Of a DNA stretch of 64,000 bases, positions 52,375-63,509 are shown piece by piece (within the stretch, counting starts at the first letter, position 1; each line of letters opens with the position of its first letter). The position numbers were made by a program, and so were the translations under genes. The stretch comes from Amycolatopsis sp. QT-25 (lineage in GTDB: Bacteria > Actinomycetota > Actinomycetes > Mycobacteriales > Pseudonocardiaceae). The notes below the pieces were generated by a model. That model ran no database searches. It was not told the origin of the DNA and saw only the letters and a program-made list of their open reading frames with translations. The stretch covers positions 6,262,001-6,326,000 of the forward strand of contig NZ_CP120210.1 in assembly GCF_029369745.1 (NCBI RefSeq). Reading direction: 5' to 3'.

Positions 52375-53736
52375 GTGGCAAAGCGGACTTGGATCCAGGC
52401 CGCCGGCCTGGCCGCCGCTGCCGCAACGGCCGGCGCGGTCCTCGTGATCGCGCCGGCTTCCGCGGCCGGCGGCGTCGGTGCCGCCTTCAGCAAGGGCTCC
52501 GATTGGGGCTCCGGCTGGGCGGGCAAGTACACGATCAGCAACAACTCCGGATCGAACCTTCCCGCCTGGACGGTCGAATTCGACCTCCCCGCGGGGCACT
52601 CGATCGCCTCGCTGTGGGACGGCACTTACTCGGTCTCCGGCCAGCATGTGACGGTGAAGAACACCTGGAACGGCAACCTTTCCCACGGTGGCAGCACCAG
52701 TTTCGGCTTCAACGTCAAGTATTCCGGGGGCTACGTCGCCCCGGTGAACTGCAAGGTCAACGGTGGTTCCTGTGATCCGGGCGGCGGTGGTCCGACCACC
52801 ACACCGACCACACCGACCGGCACGACCACGACCTCTCCGACCACGAGCACCCCGCCGCCACCCGGGGGCCGTGGCGCGCCGTATCTGTACCTGGGCTGGG
52901 GCAGCCCGCCGAACCCGCAGACGGTGATGAACGCGACCGGGATCAAGTGGTTCACGATGGCGTTCGTCCTGTCCTCCGGTGGGTGCAATCCCGCCTGGGA
53001 CGGCACCCGGCCACTGCAGGGCGGCGTCGACGCGAACGCGATCGCGCAGATCAAGGCCGCGGGCGGGCAGATCGTGCCGTCCTTCGGCGGGTGGAGCGGC
53101 AACAAGCTCGGCCCGAACTGCTCGACGCCGGAAGCGCTCGCCGGTGCCTACCAGAAGGTGATCGACGCCTACGCGCTCAAGGCGATCGACATCGACATCG
53201 AGAACACCGACGAGTTCGAGAACGCGGTGGTGCAGGATCGCGTCCTGAACGCGCTGAAGATCGTGAAGGCGAACAACCCCGGCATCCAGACCATTCTCAC
53301 CTTCGGCACGACGACCAGCGGCCCGAACTCCTGGGGCCAGCGGTTGATCGACCAGTCGAAGGCGCTCGACGCCGGGATCGACGTCTACACGATCATGCCG
53401 TTCGACTTCGGTGGTGGCGCGGACATGTACGGGAACACCATCAAGGCGGCGAACGGCCTGCGGGACAAGCTGAAGTCGACCTTCGGGTGGAACGACGCCA
53501 CGGCGTACGGCCACCTGGGCATCAGCGGCATGAACGGTCTCTCGGATCAGCGGGAACTGACGAGTCTCGACACCTGGACCCGGATCACCGACTGGTCCAA
53601 GACGAACAAGATCGCCAGGCTCGCGTTCTGGTCGACCAACCGTGACCGGGGCTGCCCGAACGGCGGGGTCGCCGAGAACTGCAGTGGTATCGCTCAGAAC
53701 GACTGGGACTTCACGCGGATCACCGCGGCCTTCTGA
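52375..53736 (+). CDS. secreted chitinase, CBM2 plus GH18 (variant active site)
   Basis: 453 aa from the GTG at 52375 with GAGAGG upstream. Signal peptide (about 1-32, ASA region), CBM2 nearly identical in layout to the upstream gene, Thr/Pro linker, then a shorter GH18 domain. The active site reads AIDIDIE, with K269 where the first aspartate of DxxDxDxE is usual; D272, D274 and E276 are kept. Such variants exist in GH18 subgroups and are often active. The N-terminal half is a probable duplicate of the upstream gene, with a different catalytic domain. Confidence 0.87.
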   Translation: MAKRTWIQAAGLAAAAATAGAVLVIAPASAAGGVGAAFSKGSDWGSGWAGKYTISNNSGSNLPAWTVEFDLPAGHSIASLWDGTYSVSGQHVTVKNTWNGNLSHGGSTSFGFNVKYSGGYVAPVNCKVNGGSCDPGGGGPTTTPTTPTGTTTTSPTTSTPPPPGGRGAPYLYLGWGSPPNPQTVMNATGIKWFTMAFVLSSGGCNPAWDGTRPLQGGVDANAIAQIKAAGGQIVPSFGGWSGNKLGPNCSTPEALAGAYQKVIDAYALKAIDIDIENTDEFENAVVQDRVLNALKIVKANNPGIQTILTFGTTTSGPNSWGQRLIDQSKALDAGIDVYTIMPFDFGGGADMYGNTIKAANGLRDKLKSTFGWNDATAYGHLGISGMNGLSDQRELTSLDTWTRITDWSKTNKIARLAFWSTNRDRGCPNGGVAENCSGIAQNDWDFTRITAAF

Positions 53737-53838
53737 CGTCCCCTCGAACTGCGGGCCCGCACCGATGCTGCACGGTGCGGGCCCGCTCCCTTTCCCCCCG
53801 CAATCAGTCATCTGGTTGCGATCCTCAGCGCACCCACC

Positions 53839-53895
53839 AGTACATGAAGGCCCCCTTCCTTGCGCCTGGCGCAAGGAAGGGGGCCTTCATGTACT
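53839..53895. repeat. perfect 28-bp-arm palindrome
   Basis: Two 28-base arms (53839-53866 and 53868-53895) are perfect reverse complements around a single T. The arm contains CATGAAGGCCCCCTTCCTTG, a variant of the AAGGCCTCCTT family. It lies between two convergent chitinase genes. Confidence 0.9.
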
Positions 53896-53930
53896 TAAGG
53901 GACGCCGCGTCACCGAGGTCTCGAAGTCGG

Positions 53931-53983
53931 TCCGTGAAGGCCTCCTTCAGGGACCCTGGGTCCCTCAAGGAGGCCTTTGCGGA
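53931..53983. repeat. hairpin of the AAGGCCTCCTT family
   Basis: Arms near 53931-53953 and 53961-53983 pair with a few mismatches around CCCTGGG. The sequence is very close to the central hairpin at 47349-47405. The two tandem hairpins (53839 and 53931) together fill the 264 bp between convergent genes and probably act as bidirectional terminators. Confidence 0.8.
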
Positions 53984-54000
53984 AAAGTCCGTCCAAGCGA

Positions 54001-55770
54001 TCAGGGCAGGGCGTTCAGGAACGGTTCGTGGGCGTTCTGGAACTCCCAGCCGTAGTATCGGTCCCAGTTGATCGACCACGTCATCAACCCGCGCAACGCC
54101 GGCGAAGCGCCGCCCCGCAGGGAATACGACCCGCAGCCGGAGTTCTTCACCAGGCAGTTCAGCGCCGAATGCACCGCGGCCGGGGCGGTGTGCCCGTTGC
54201 CCGCGCTCACCGCGGCAGGCAGGCCGAACGCGATCTGGTCCTCACGCAGCCCTGGGAACCGGAATCCGGTCGAGGACACGGTGAATCCCGCTTTGATCAT
54301 GTCGGTCATCGCGATGTGGAAGTCCGCGCCGCCCATGAAGTGGTACTGGTTGTCCAAACCCATCACCGGTCCGGAGTTGTAGTCCTGGACGTGCAGCACG
54401 GTCAGCGCGTCCCGCAGCGCGTGGATCACCGGCAGGTACGAACCCGTCCGGTTGTCGGCGCCGCCGAGACCGCCGTAGTACTGGTAGCCGGTCTGCACGA
54501 AGAACGTCTCGGGCGCCATCGTGAGCACGAATCCCGCTCCGTACTTGGCTTTCAGCGTCTTCAGCGCCGAAATGAGATTGACGATCACCGGCGTGGTCGG
54601 GTTGCGGAAGTCGTTGTCACCGGAGTTGAGGTACAGCGAGTGGCCCTCGAAGTCGATGTCGAGCCCGTTCAGCCCGTATCGGTCGATGATCGCCGACACC
54701 GAGCTGACGAAGGCGTCACGCGCCGCGGTCGTGGTGAGCTGGACCTGGCCGTTCTGCCCACCGATGGAGATCAGCACCTTCTTGCCCTGCGCCTGCTTCG
54801 CGCGAATAGCGGCGACGAAGTCCGCGTCGCTTTCCACGGTCGGGCATTCCGCCACCGGGCACCGCGTGAAGCGGATGTCGCCGGAGGTCACCGAGGTCGG
54901 CTCGCCGAAGGCCAGATTGATGATGTCCCACGCCGCCGGGACGTCGGCCATCCGCGTGTAGCCGGAACCGTTGGCGAAACTCGCGTGCAGGTAGCCGATC
55001 AGCGCGTGTTTCGGCAGGCCGGTGTCGACACAGCCGGAAGTCGTGGCGCTCGCCTCCGTGGTCTTGGGCGATTCACCCGTGCTGTTGTACGCGGCCACCG
55101 AGTAGTTGTGCGAAGAACAAGCCGTCAGCCCGGAGATCGTCGCCGAAGTCCCGGTCACCGTCGCGACCACCGTCCCGCCCTCGTACACGCGGTAGCCGGT
55201 CACCGTGCCCGCCGAGGCGCCCCACGAGAGCGCGATCGACGAGTTCGTCACCGTGCCCACGGCCGGATTTCCCGGTGTCGGCGGCGCGCCGGGGGTGCCG
55301 CCCCCAGGCCCGTCGAGGCTGAGGTCGTCCGCGTAGAAGGTGCCCGACCCGTACCAGCCGTGGACGTACACCTCGGCCGTCGTCTGCGTGGCCGACGTCG
55401 TGAACGAAAGCGACAACTGCGTGTACGAGGTCGCCGCCGTCCAGGTCGACGGCCCGCCGGTGACCCCGAGGTACACCGGGTTCCCGTTCACCCAGGCGGA
55501 GACCGCATAGGTCGTGTTCGGCCGGACGGATACCGTCTGTGCGCATTTCCCGTTCGTCGAGCCGGGCGTGACCGAAACGGCGTAACCGCCCGAACGGACC
55601 GGCGTGCTCACGGCCGCGCCCGCCGCGCAGGACCAGCCGGACGTCGAGCCCGCCTCGAAGCCGGGGTTGAGGAGCAGGTTGGCCGCGTTCGCGGTGCCGC
55701 CACCCGTCATCAGGCCGGTGAAGGTGAGCACCAAAACGGCCAGGAAAGCCAAGGATCTGGAACGCCTCAT
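54001..55770 (-). CDS. secreted chitinase: carbohydrate-binding module, FnIII, GH18
   Basis: 589 aa from the ATG at 55770, with GGAGGA upstream. A signal peptide (about 1-30) is followed by a CBM4/9-like domain (about 30-148, NLLLNPGFEAGSTSGWS), a fibronectin-III domain (about 160-250) and a GH18 domain. The active site is GLDIDFEG with both aspartates and the glutamate; the first Asp of DxxDxDxE is Asn. Probably a processive or endo-acting chitinase. It converges with the tandem chitinase pair and has its own DasR-like site upstream. Confidence 0.9.
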   Translation of the reverse strand: MRRSRSLAFLAVLVLTFTGLMTGGGTANAANLLLNPGFEAGSTSGWSCAAGAAVSTPVRSGGYAVSVTPGSTNGKCAQTVSVRPNTTYAVSAWVNGNPVYLGVTGGPSTWTAATSYTQLSLSFTTSATQTTAEVYVHGWYGSGTFYADDLSLDGPGGGTPGAPPTPGNPAVGTVTNSSIALSWGASAGTVTGYRVYEGGTVVATVTGTSATISGLTACSSHNYSVAAYNSTGESPKTTEASATTSGCVDTGLPKHALIGYLHASFANGSGYTRMADVPAAWDIINLAFGEPTSVTSGDIRFTRCPVAECPTVESDADFVAAIRAKQAQGKKVLISIGGQNGQVQLTTTAARDAFVSSVSAIIDRYGLNGLDIDFEGHSLYLNSGDNDFRNPTTPVIVNLISALKTLKAKYGAGFVLTMAPETFFVQTGYQYYGGLGGADNRTGSYLPVIHALRDALTVLHVQDYNSGPVMGLDNQYHFMGGADFHIAMTDMIKAGFTVSSTGFRFPGLREDQIAFGLPAAVSAGNGHTAPAAVHSALNCLVKNSGCGSYSLRGGASPALRGLMTWSINWDRYYGWEFQNAHEPFLNALP

Positions 55771-55814
55771 CGCGATTCCTCCGTGAAAGGGCGGCCTGCC
55801 GCCGCGCTGGGCTA

Positions 55815-55829
55815 ATTGTCTAGACCAAT
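55815..55829. promoter_or_regulatory. DasR-like site before the third chitinase
   Basis: ATTGTCTAGACCAAT (read on the other strand ATTGGTCTAGACAAT) keeps the GTCTAGAC centre of the DasR operator with two or three changes in the outer arms. It lies 45 bp before the start codon, where a repressor could block transcription. Confidence 0.6.
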
Positions 55830-56010
55830 CTGGCGAAAGTCCATAGCCCGCGGACACCAGGGCCTAAAGACCCGACTGTTCCGGGCTGCTTTACCGGTGT
55901 GACGCGCGGGCGCGCTCCGTAACGTCGGAAGGGCCAAAGAGGGCTGGGGGCTTTCGGGAGGTGGGGACGATGGGAACGCACAGTGGCGCGCCGAGAACGG
56001 CCGATCCGGC

Positions 56011-56646
56011 GTGATGACCGTGACCGAGCCCGTGCGCCCGACATATCAGCCCCGGCCCGGTGAACCGGACGGCGAGATGATCCGCGCGGCGATCAGTGGT
56101 GACCGGCGGGCCTTGGGAAGTTTGCTGACGCTGCTCCGGCCGATCGTGTTCCGGTACTGCGCGGGCAGGCTGGGCGGGGCGACGCGTGGCATCTCCAACG
56201 CCGAAGACTGCGCGCAGGAGGTCCTCATGGCCGTCCTGGTCGCGCTGCCGCGCTACAACTACCAGAACACCAATTTCCTGCCCTACGTCTTCGGGATCGC
56301 CTCGCACAAGGTCGCCGACGTCCGCCGGAACCTCGCCCGCGACCCGTCCGCGCCGGTGCCCGATCCGGAACCCGACCAGGACGGACCCTGGAACCCGACG
56401 TTCGAAGAGGTCGAGAAGGCCGACCGTGGCCGCCGGTTGTCGCGGCTGTTCGAGGTCCTTTCGGCGAGGCAGCGCGACGTACTGGTGCTGCGTGTGATCC
56501 ACGGGTTCAGCGCCGAGGAGACCGCCGGCGCGCTGGGCATGGCGAGCGCGGGGGCGGTCCGCGTCACCCAGCACAGGGCGCTCAACGAACTTCGCCGGGT
56601 GCTGCGCGACGATCCCGATTTCGCCGGCGAGTTCACGCTCTTCTAG
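56011..56646 (+). CDS. sigma factor of the SigD/ShbA type
   Basis: 211 aa. Region 2 (RAAISGDRRALGSLLTLLRPIVFRYC, AEDCAQEVLMAVLVALP) and region 4 (LSARQRDVLVLRVIHGFSAEETAGALGMASAGAVRVTQHRAL) are both present. The sequence style fits the actinobacterial SigD/ShbA group that drives housekeeping sigma-factor expression. Start GTG/ATG (56011 or 56014); no Shine-Dalgarno sequence is visible. No anti-sigma gene is adjacent. Its stop overlaps the convergent response-regulator stop in CTAG (56643-56646). Confidence 0.83.
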   Translation: MMTVTEPVRPTYQPRPGEPDGEMIRAAISGDRRALGSLLTLLRPIVFRYCAGRLGGATRGISNAEDCAQEVLMAVLVALPRYNYQNTNFLPYVFGIASHKVADVRRNLARDPSAPVPDPEPDQDGPWNPTFEEVEKADRGRRLSRLFEVLSARQRDVLVLRVIHGFSAEETAGALGMASAGAVRVTQHRALNELRRVLRDDPDFAGEFTLF

Positions 56647-57290
56647 GCGCTGGGCTTGCGACGTCGGGTGGCGTAGACGGCCGCGGCGGTGCGGCGTTCG
56701 AACCCGAGCTTGTGCAGCAAGGACGACACGTAGTTCTTGACCGTCTTCTCCGCCAGGTACAGCTTTTCCGCGATCTGGCGGTTGGTCAGCCCGTCGGCGA
56801 TGTGGTCGAGCACCCGTCGCTCCTGCGGGCTCAGCTGTTCGTAACGCGGGTCCGGGGCGTCGCTCTCGCCGCGCAGCCGGTTCATCACCGACGCCGTCAG
56901 CGTGCTGTCCAGAAGCGAACCTCCGGCGGCGACCGTGCGGACGGCCTTGACGAGCGCGCCACCGGACACCTGCTTGAGCATGTACCCGGCCGCGCCCGCC
57001 ATGATCGCGCCGAACAACGCGTCGTCGTCGGAGTAGGACGTCAGCATCAGGCAGGCGGGCGGCGGGTCGACGGACGCCCGGATCTCCCGGCAGACGCTGA
57101 CGCCCTCACCGTCCGGCAGCCGGACGTCGAGCACCGCGACCTGCGGTTTGACCGCGGGGATCCGCACGTAGGCCTCGGCGGCCGTGGACGCCTCGCCGAC
57201 CACCGTCAGATCGTCTTCCGCCTCGAAGACGGTCTTCAGCCCGGTGCGGACGAGTTCGTGATCGTCCAGCAGGAACACCGAAATCGTCAT
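56643..57290 (-). CDS. NarL/DevR-like response regulator
   Basis: 215 aa. Receiver domain (about 1-120) with the phospho-acceptor Asp in VLDVRLPDG and K in YMLKQVSG, then a LuxR-type helix-turn-helix (about 150-210, LSPQERRVLDHIADGLTNRQIAEKLYLAEKTVKNYVSSLLHKLG). The C-terminal helix sequence is close to DevR/DosR. The start overlaps the kinase stop by four bases, so it is co-translated with the sensor. Confidence 0.9.
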   Translation of the reverse strand: MTISVFLLDDHELVRTGLKTVFEAEDDLTVVGEASTAAEAYVRIPAVKPQVAVLDVRLPDGEGVSVCREIRASVDPPPACLMLTSYSDDDALFGAIMAGAAGYMLKQVSGGALVKAVRTVAAGGSLLDSTLTASVMNRLRGESDAPDPRYEQLSPQERRVLDHIADGLTNRQIAEKLYLAEKTVKNYVSSLLHKLGFERRTAAAVYATRRRKPSA

Positions 57291-58834
57291 CCCACACTCC
57301 CCTGTCGGGCCGGCAGCTCCACCGACCAGTCGAGCCTCGTCCCGCCTTCCGGCCTCGCTTCGACGGCGAAGGCGCCGTTCCAGCGGGCCGCGCGTTCGGC
57401 GAGGTTCGCCACGCCGCTGCGATGGCCGGGTTCGGCGGGCATGCCGACACCGTCGTCCACCACCGAAAGTTCCAGCCGCCGCCCGTCGCGATCGACCGCG
57501 ACGTCGACCGACACCACCGTCGCCGCCGCGTGTCTGACCACATTGGACAGTGCTTCCCGCAGGGTCGCGATGAGGTCCGAGCGGACCGTGTCGGGCACGG
57601 CCGAATCGAGCGGACCGTCGAAGCCGACCCTGGGCTCGGACGCGCAGCCCGCGTCGAGCGCGACGCGCAGCAACTCCGACCGGAGGCTGCCCTGCGCCTC
57701 GGCCGGTTCCTGCAGCGAGAAGATGCTGTTGCGGATCTCGCGGATCGTACGGTCTATCTCGTGCGCGAAGCCGGCCACCCGGCCGGAGACCGCGGGCTCG
57801 CCGGTCAGCCTGCTGAGCCCTTCCAGGCCGAGCCCGATCGCGAAAAGCCGCTGGATCACCAGATCGTGCAGGTCGCGGGCGATCCGGTCGCGATCCTCGA
57901 AGACGGCGAGCCGCTGCCTGTCCTGTTGCGCGCGGGCGAATTCGACCGCGAGCGCGGCGTGCGCGGCGAAGGTCTCGGCGAGCTGGACGTCGTAAGCGGA
58001 GAACGGGGTCTTGTCGCGGAACTTCGCCACCAGCAGGACGCCGAGTTTCTCCTCGCCGACGATCAACGGGACGGCGACCGTGGAATCCAGGTCCTTGATC
58101 ATCGCGGGCATCGTGACACCGCGTTCGCCCTGGTGCTCGAGCACCTTGTCGCCGTACTCGCGGACCACGACGGGTTCGCCGCTCGTGTACGCCAAACCGG
58201 TCGCGGTGCCTTCGGTCGGCACGGTGACCCCGGCGAGCCGGTCGGCGTCCGGCCCCGGCGGTTCGACGATCTCGAAGACCAGCATCCCGTCACCGCGCGG
58301 ACGGGCCACCGCACCCGCCGAACCACCGGCGACGACGCGGGCGCGCTCGGCGATCAGGCGCAGGGTGGCGGTGAGATCCTGGTCGGTCAGGAGCGCGCCG
58401 GTGACGTGATAGGAGGCTTCGAGCCAGCGTTCGCGCCGCTGCACCTGCTCGAACAGCGCGGCGTTCTCGATCACCACCCCGGCCGCCGCGGTGAGCGCGA
58501 CGAGCAGGTCCTCTTCGGCTTCGGTGAACTCCTCGCCGTCCGGTTTGCGGGCGAGGTACAGCATCCCGAAGATGCGGCCGCGCATGCGGATGGGCACCAC
58601 CCGGGACTCGTCCTCCGGCGGCGGCCGTTCCCACGCGTCGCCGAAGCGGATGAACTCGTCCGAATCCAGCACGCTCAGCGCGCCGAACGGCGCACCGGTC
58701 AGCTCGCAGGCGGATTCGACCAGGCGCCGCAGGACGTCGGAGAGACCGAGGTCGTGGGCGATCCCAGCCACCGCGTCCAGGATTCTGGGCGCCTTGGCGT
58801 CGTCCGCCGTACTCTCCCGCCGCACTGGCGTCAC
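57287..58834 (-). CDS. two-GAF histidine kinase, DevS-like
   Basis: 515 aa from the GTG at 58834 (overlapping the upstream stop, GTGA). GAF domain 1 (about 30-135), GAF domain 2 (about 155-310), then the HisKA_3 phosphoacceptor (DRDRIARDLHDLVIQRLFAIGLGLEGL) and an HATPase with EALSNVVRHA. The layout matches DevS/DosT hypoxia sensors. Its first GAF is shorter, and the loop carrying the haem-binding histidine is missing, so gas sensing by haem is doubtful. The PNPOx-like protein upstream may supply a flavin-related input. Confidence 0.87.
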   Translation of the reverse strand: MTPVRRESTADDAKAPRILDAVAGIAHDLGLSDVLRRLVESACELTGAPFGALSVLDSDEFIRFGDAWERPPPEDESRVVPIRMRGRIFGMLYLARKPDGEEFTEAEEDLLVALTAAAGVVIENAALFEQVQRRERWLEASYHVTGALLTDQDLTATLRLIAERARVVAGGSAGAVARPRGDGMLVFEIVEPPGPDADRLAGVTVPTEGTATGLAYTSGEPVVVREYGDKVLEHQGERGVTMPAMIKDLDSTVAVPLIVGEEKLGVLLVAKFRDKTPFSAYDVQLAETFAAHAALAVEFARAQQDRQRLAVFEDRDRIARDLHDLVIQRLFAIGLGLEGLSRLTGEPAVSGRVAGFAHEIDRTIREIRNSIFSLQEPAEAQGSLRSELLRVALDAGCASEPRVGFDGPLDSAVPDTVRSDLIATLREALSNVVRHAAATVVSVDVAVDRDGRRLELSVVDDGVGMPAEPGHRSGVANLAERAARWNGAFAVEARPEGGTRLDWSVELPARQGSVG

Positions 58835-59343
58835 CGTCCCGGAGTAACTCCCCGGGCAGTGGGGTCAGGATGACGAACGCGCCCGGATCGCTCATCTGGT
58901 GCGTCGATCACGGACAGTGCTTCGTTACCGCGACCGCCGAGGATCCTCCGACCGGTGACCGACTCGACCGGGATGCGAACATAGCGCGCGTCCGGCTGAC
59001 CGGTCCAGCAGCACAGCGGCAAGGTCTCGAGCTCGGCGATCACGATCGGATCACGCACCTCGGAGGCGCGGCCCAGGACGGTGACGAACCAGCCCGCCCC
59101 CAGATTCGCGGAGAACTCGTCGACCGCGAACGCCACCACACTGTCGAGTATCGCGGCGAACAACGCGCTCTGTGACGGCGTCCGGATCACGATCGCGCCG
59201 TGGTGGAGCACGAACCGCGCGGGCTGGACCGCCGGCAGGGCACGGGAGGTGAACACCACCCGGCCCAGCCCGGCGCCCGCGAGCAGTGACAGGCACTCCT
59301 CGCGATCGAGCACCTCGAGACCCAAGGAGTCGGACATCGGCAT
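58831..59343 (-). CDS. pyridoxamine 5'-phosphate oxidase-like flavin-binding protein
   Basis: 170 aa from the ATG at 59343; 59337 is an alternative, and the open frame reaches further upstream without support. Split-barrel FMN-binding pattern: LGRVVFTSRALPAVQPARFVLHHGAIVIRTPSQSALFAAI, then VVAFAVDEF, GWFVTVLGRA, and YVRIPVESVTGRRI. DUF-type PNPOx proteins bind FMN or F420, and several belong to DosR regulons. It is the first gene of a PNPOx-kinase-regulator operon. Confidence 0.83.
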   Translation of the reverse strand: MPMSDSLGLEVLDREECLSLLAGAGLGRVVFTSRALPAVQPARFVLHHGAIVIRTPSQSALFAAILDSVVAFAVDEFSANLGAGWFVTVLGRASEVRDPIVIAELETLPLCCWTGQPDARYVRIPVESVTGRRILGGRGNEALSVIDAPDERSGRVRHPDPTARGVTPGR

Positions 59344-59547
59344 CCCCGCGTTCTCGTCGTGTACCTCGTCGAGATCCACGGTCCCCGGCCCACCGACTCG
59401 CCGGTAGGGCCGATGGACCCGGCCCGCGCGGGGATACGGACCGGAAAGGGCAAGTGAGCGGGAACCGCGGGTGGCCGTTCGGTACAGGTGGTCGTAAGTG
59501 CCAGGCTTCCCACCACCGCGGAGACTCACCTGAGCGGAGGGCAGCGC

Positions 59548-59979
59548 CTACGCTTTCGGGGTCAGGAGCACCACGGGGATCTCCCGCTCGGTCTTGGTCT
59601 GGTACTGCGCGTAGTTCTTGTAGTTCGCGGTGATCTTGGGCCACAGCCGGGCGCGCTGCCCGGCGTCGGCGACGCTCGCGACCATCGGCCGGGGGCTTTC
59701 GCCCTTCAAGGTGACCTCGACGTCCGGATGGTCACGAAGGTTGAGGAACCACGCCGGGTGCCGGTCGTCGCCACCGCGGGACGCCACGATGACGTACGCC
59801 TCGCCCTCCCGCAGCGGCGAGGTCAGCAGCACGGTGCGCGGCTGACCGGATTTGCGGCCGACGGTGGTCAGTTCCAGCACGGTCATCCCGGCGACCTGCC
59901 AGCCGGCGCGACCGCCGCTGACCTTCTGGATGACGCGGTGGACGGCGTTCATGGTCTTCAAGACGAAATCACTGGGCAT
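59548..59979 (-). CDS. F420H2-dependent (Ddn-like) nitroreductase-family protein
   Basis: 143 aa. Split-barrel fold with the signature TTVGRKSGQPRTVLLTSPLREGEAYVIVASRGGDDRHPAWFLNLRDHPDVEV. Members use reduced deazaflavin F420 to reduce nitro compounds, quinones and other xenobiotics. It lies 10 bp downstream of the TetR gene on the same strand, so both are probably in one transcript. Confidence 0.87.
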   Translation of the reverse strand: MPSDFVLKTMNAVHRVIQKVSGGRAGWQVAGMTVLELTTVGRKSGQPRTVLLTSPLREGEAYVIVASRGGDDRHPAWFLNLRDHPDVEVTLKGESPRPMVASVADAGQRARLWPKITANYKNYAQYQTKTEREIPVVLLTPKA

Positions 59980-59989
59980 GTGGAGAAGG

Positions 59990-60772
59990 CTACTCCGCTT
60001 TCAGCGCGACTTCGATCCCGTCCAGAAGAACGGCCAGCGAGAATTCGAAGGCCTCCCTCGCCTCCTGTTCCAGGTAGGGCACCGTCTCGTCCTCCATCCG
60101 GAACGCCTGTTCGCCCTCCATCCAGGTCAGGGTCGGGAATCGCTCGGCGAAGTCCGGGGACACCTCCTCCAGTAGCGCGGACCGCGCGTTCCACCACTCG
60201 TCGTCGGACTGCCCTGTCACCTTTTCGGCCAGCCGCGACTCCGAAGCCGTCCTGGCCGGCTCGCGCACGCACGAGTACAACGCGCTGATCAGCCGCCGCA
60301 ACGCCGCCGGGCGCAATCCGGTCCGGCGCAGGATCTTCACCAGCGCCTCCAGGACGACGTACTCGTTCGGCCCCAGCACCGGCCGCGCCTGCGAGACCTG
60401 CAGGACCCACGGATGCCGCAGATAGAAGTCCCACAGATCCTCGGCCCAGCGCGCGGCGTCGGCCTTCCAGTCGTCCCCGTCGTAGGCGACCGACAGCTCG
60501 GCCAGCGCCTTGTCGTACATGAGGTCGAGCAGTTCGCTCTTGCTGGGGACGTAGGTGTACAGCGCCATGGCCGTGCGGCCGAGCCTGTCCCCGACGGCAC
60601 GCATCGAAAGGCCCGCCATGCCTTCGGCGTCCGCGATGGTGATGGCGGTTTCGACGATCAGTTCCACCGACAGCCCCGGCTTGGGGCCGGGCCGCTCGGC
60701 GTCCGGCGACTCGGTCCGCCACAGCAGGGCCATCGACCGCCAGGGGTCTCCTTGAGCCGCGTAGACGACCAC
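59990..60772 (-). CDS. TetR-family regulator with TetR_C_1 domain
   Basis: 260 aa from the GTG at 60772, with AAGGAG upstream. Helix-turn-helix (VETAITIADAEGMAGLSMRAVGDRLGRTAMALYTYVPSKSELL) and the large C-terminal domain seen in regulators of drug-resistance genes. It diverges from a UvrA-like resistance gene and lies directly upstream of an F420-dependent oxidoreductase; it probably represses both until the drug binds. Operator candidates are at 60783-60829. Confidence 0.85.
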   Translation of the reverse strand: MVVYAAQGDPWRSMALLWRTESPDAERPGPKPGLSVELIVETAITIADAEGMAGLSMRAVGDRLGRTAMALYTYVPSKSELLDLMYDKALAELSVAYDGDDWKADAARWAEDLWDFYLRHPWVLQVSQARPVLGPNEYVVLEALVKILRRTGLRPAALRRLISALYSCVREPARTASESRLAEKVTGQSDDEWWNARSALLEEVSPDFAERFPTLTWMEGEQAFRMEDETVPYLEQEAREAFEFSLAVLLDGIEVALKAE

Positions 60773-60782
60773 TTGCCAACTC

Positions 60783-60829
60783 CTTACAGCATAAACCAAC
60801 CTCTGCTACCCTCACTTTACAGGCTAAAG
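60783..60829. promoter_or_regulatory. TetR operator candidates
   Basis: A dyad CTTTA-CAGGC-TAAAG (60815-60829) lies 20 bp before the UvrA-like start. A related copy (CTTACAGCATAAA, 60783-60795) lies next to the TetR start. Both share TTACAG..TAAA and sit in the 77-bp divergent gap. Confidence 0.6.
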
Positions 60830-60849
60830 AGTTCAACCAGGGGAGAGCC

Positions 60850-63111
<2,262 letters not shown>

Positions 63112-63509
63112 CGCGCTGATCGTGATTGTGAGGGCGGCGTGTCGCGAAAGCCTTGCTGGAGGCGGGAAGCGGCGGTGCACGTGGGGTGAGTGGTAGGACG
63201 GTGAGCGCAGACCGGCCTTTGCCTGCCTCCGCTTTCCGGCCTCGATCAACGGAGGATCAGGGACACTCACCGTCTCCGATCCTCCGTTGATCGAGCATCA
63301 CCACAGCAAGCCCCGAGGTCACCATCTCGACCGGCGAAGTCGCCAGCGGCGATACCCCGCCACCTGCTCCAGCCCCACCACCGCGGTCAGCACGGCATCA
63401 GCGCCCATCGCCGCCCACACCAGCTGCGACGCGCCGGCGGTGGTGTGGGCGCCCGCCCCGCGGCGAAGACGGCGGTAGAGACCGATGGTCTGTTAGTCTG
63501 GCCGACATC
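63112..63509. other. 398-bp intergenic region with long inverted repeat
   Basis: No gene is supported. The region holds an 18-bp-arm inverted repeat (63241-63295). On the minus strand, a 50-residue fragment (GLYRRLRRGAG to RRWRLRRSRW) spanning about 63320-63480 reads in actinobacterial codons, but has no start or known family, so it is probably a remnant. A possible promoter (CTGTTAGTCT) lies just before the last gene. Confidence 0.5.
63241..63295. terminator. perfect 18-bp inverted repeat
   Basis: CTCGATCAACGGAGGATC (63241-63258) and GATCCTCCGTTGATCGAG (63278-63295) are perfect reverse complements around a 19-base loop. It lies about 130 bp after the UvrA-like gene and may terminate it. No T-run follows. 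Confidence 0.6.
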
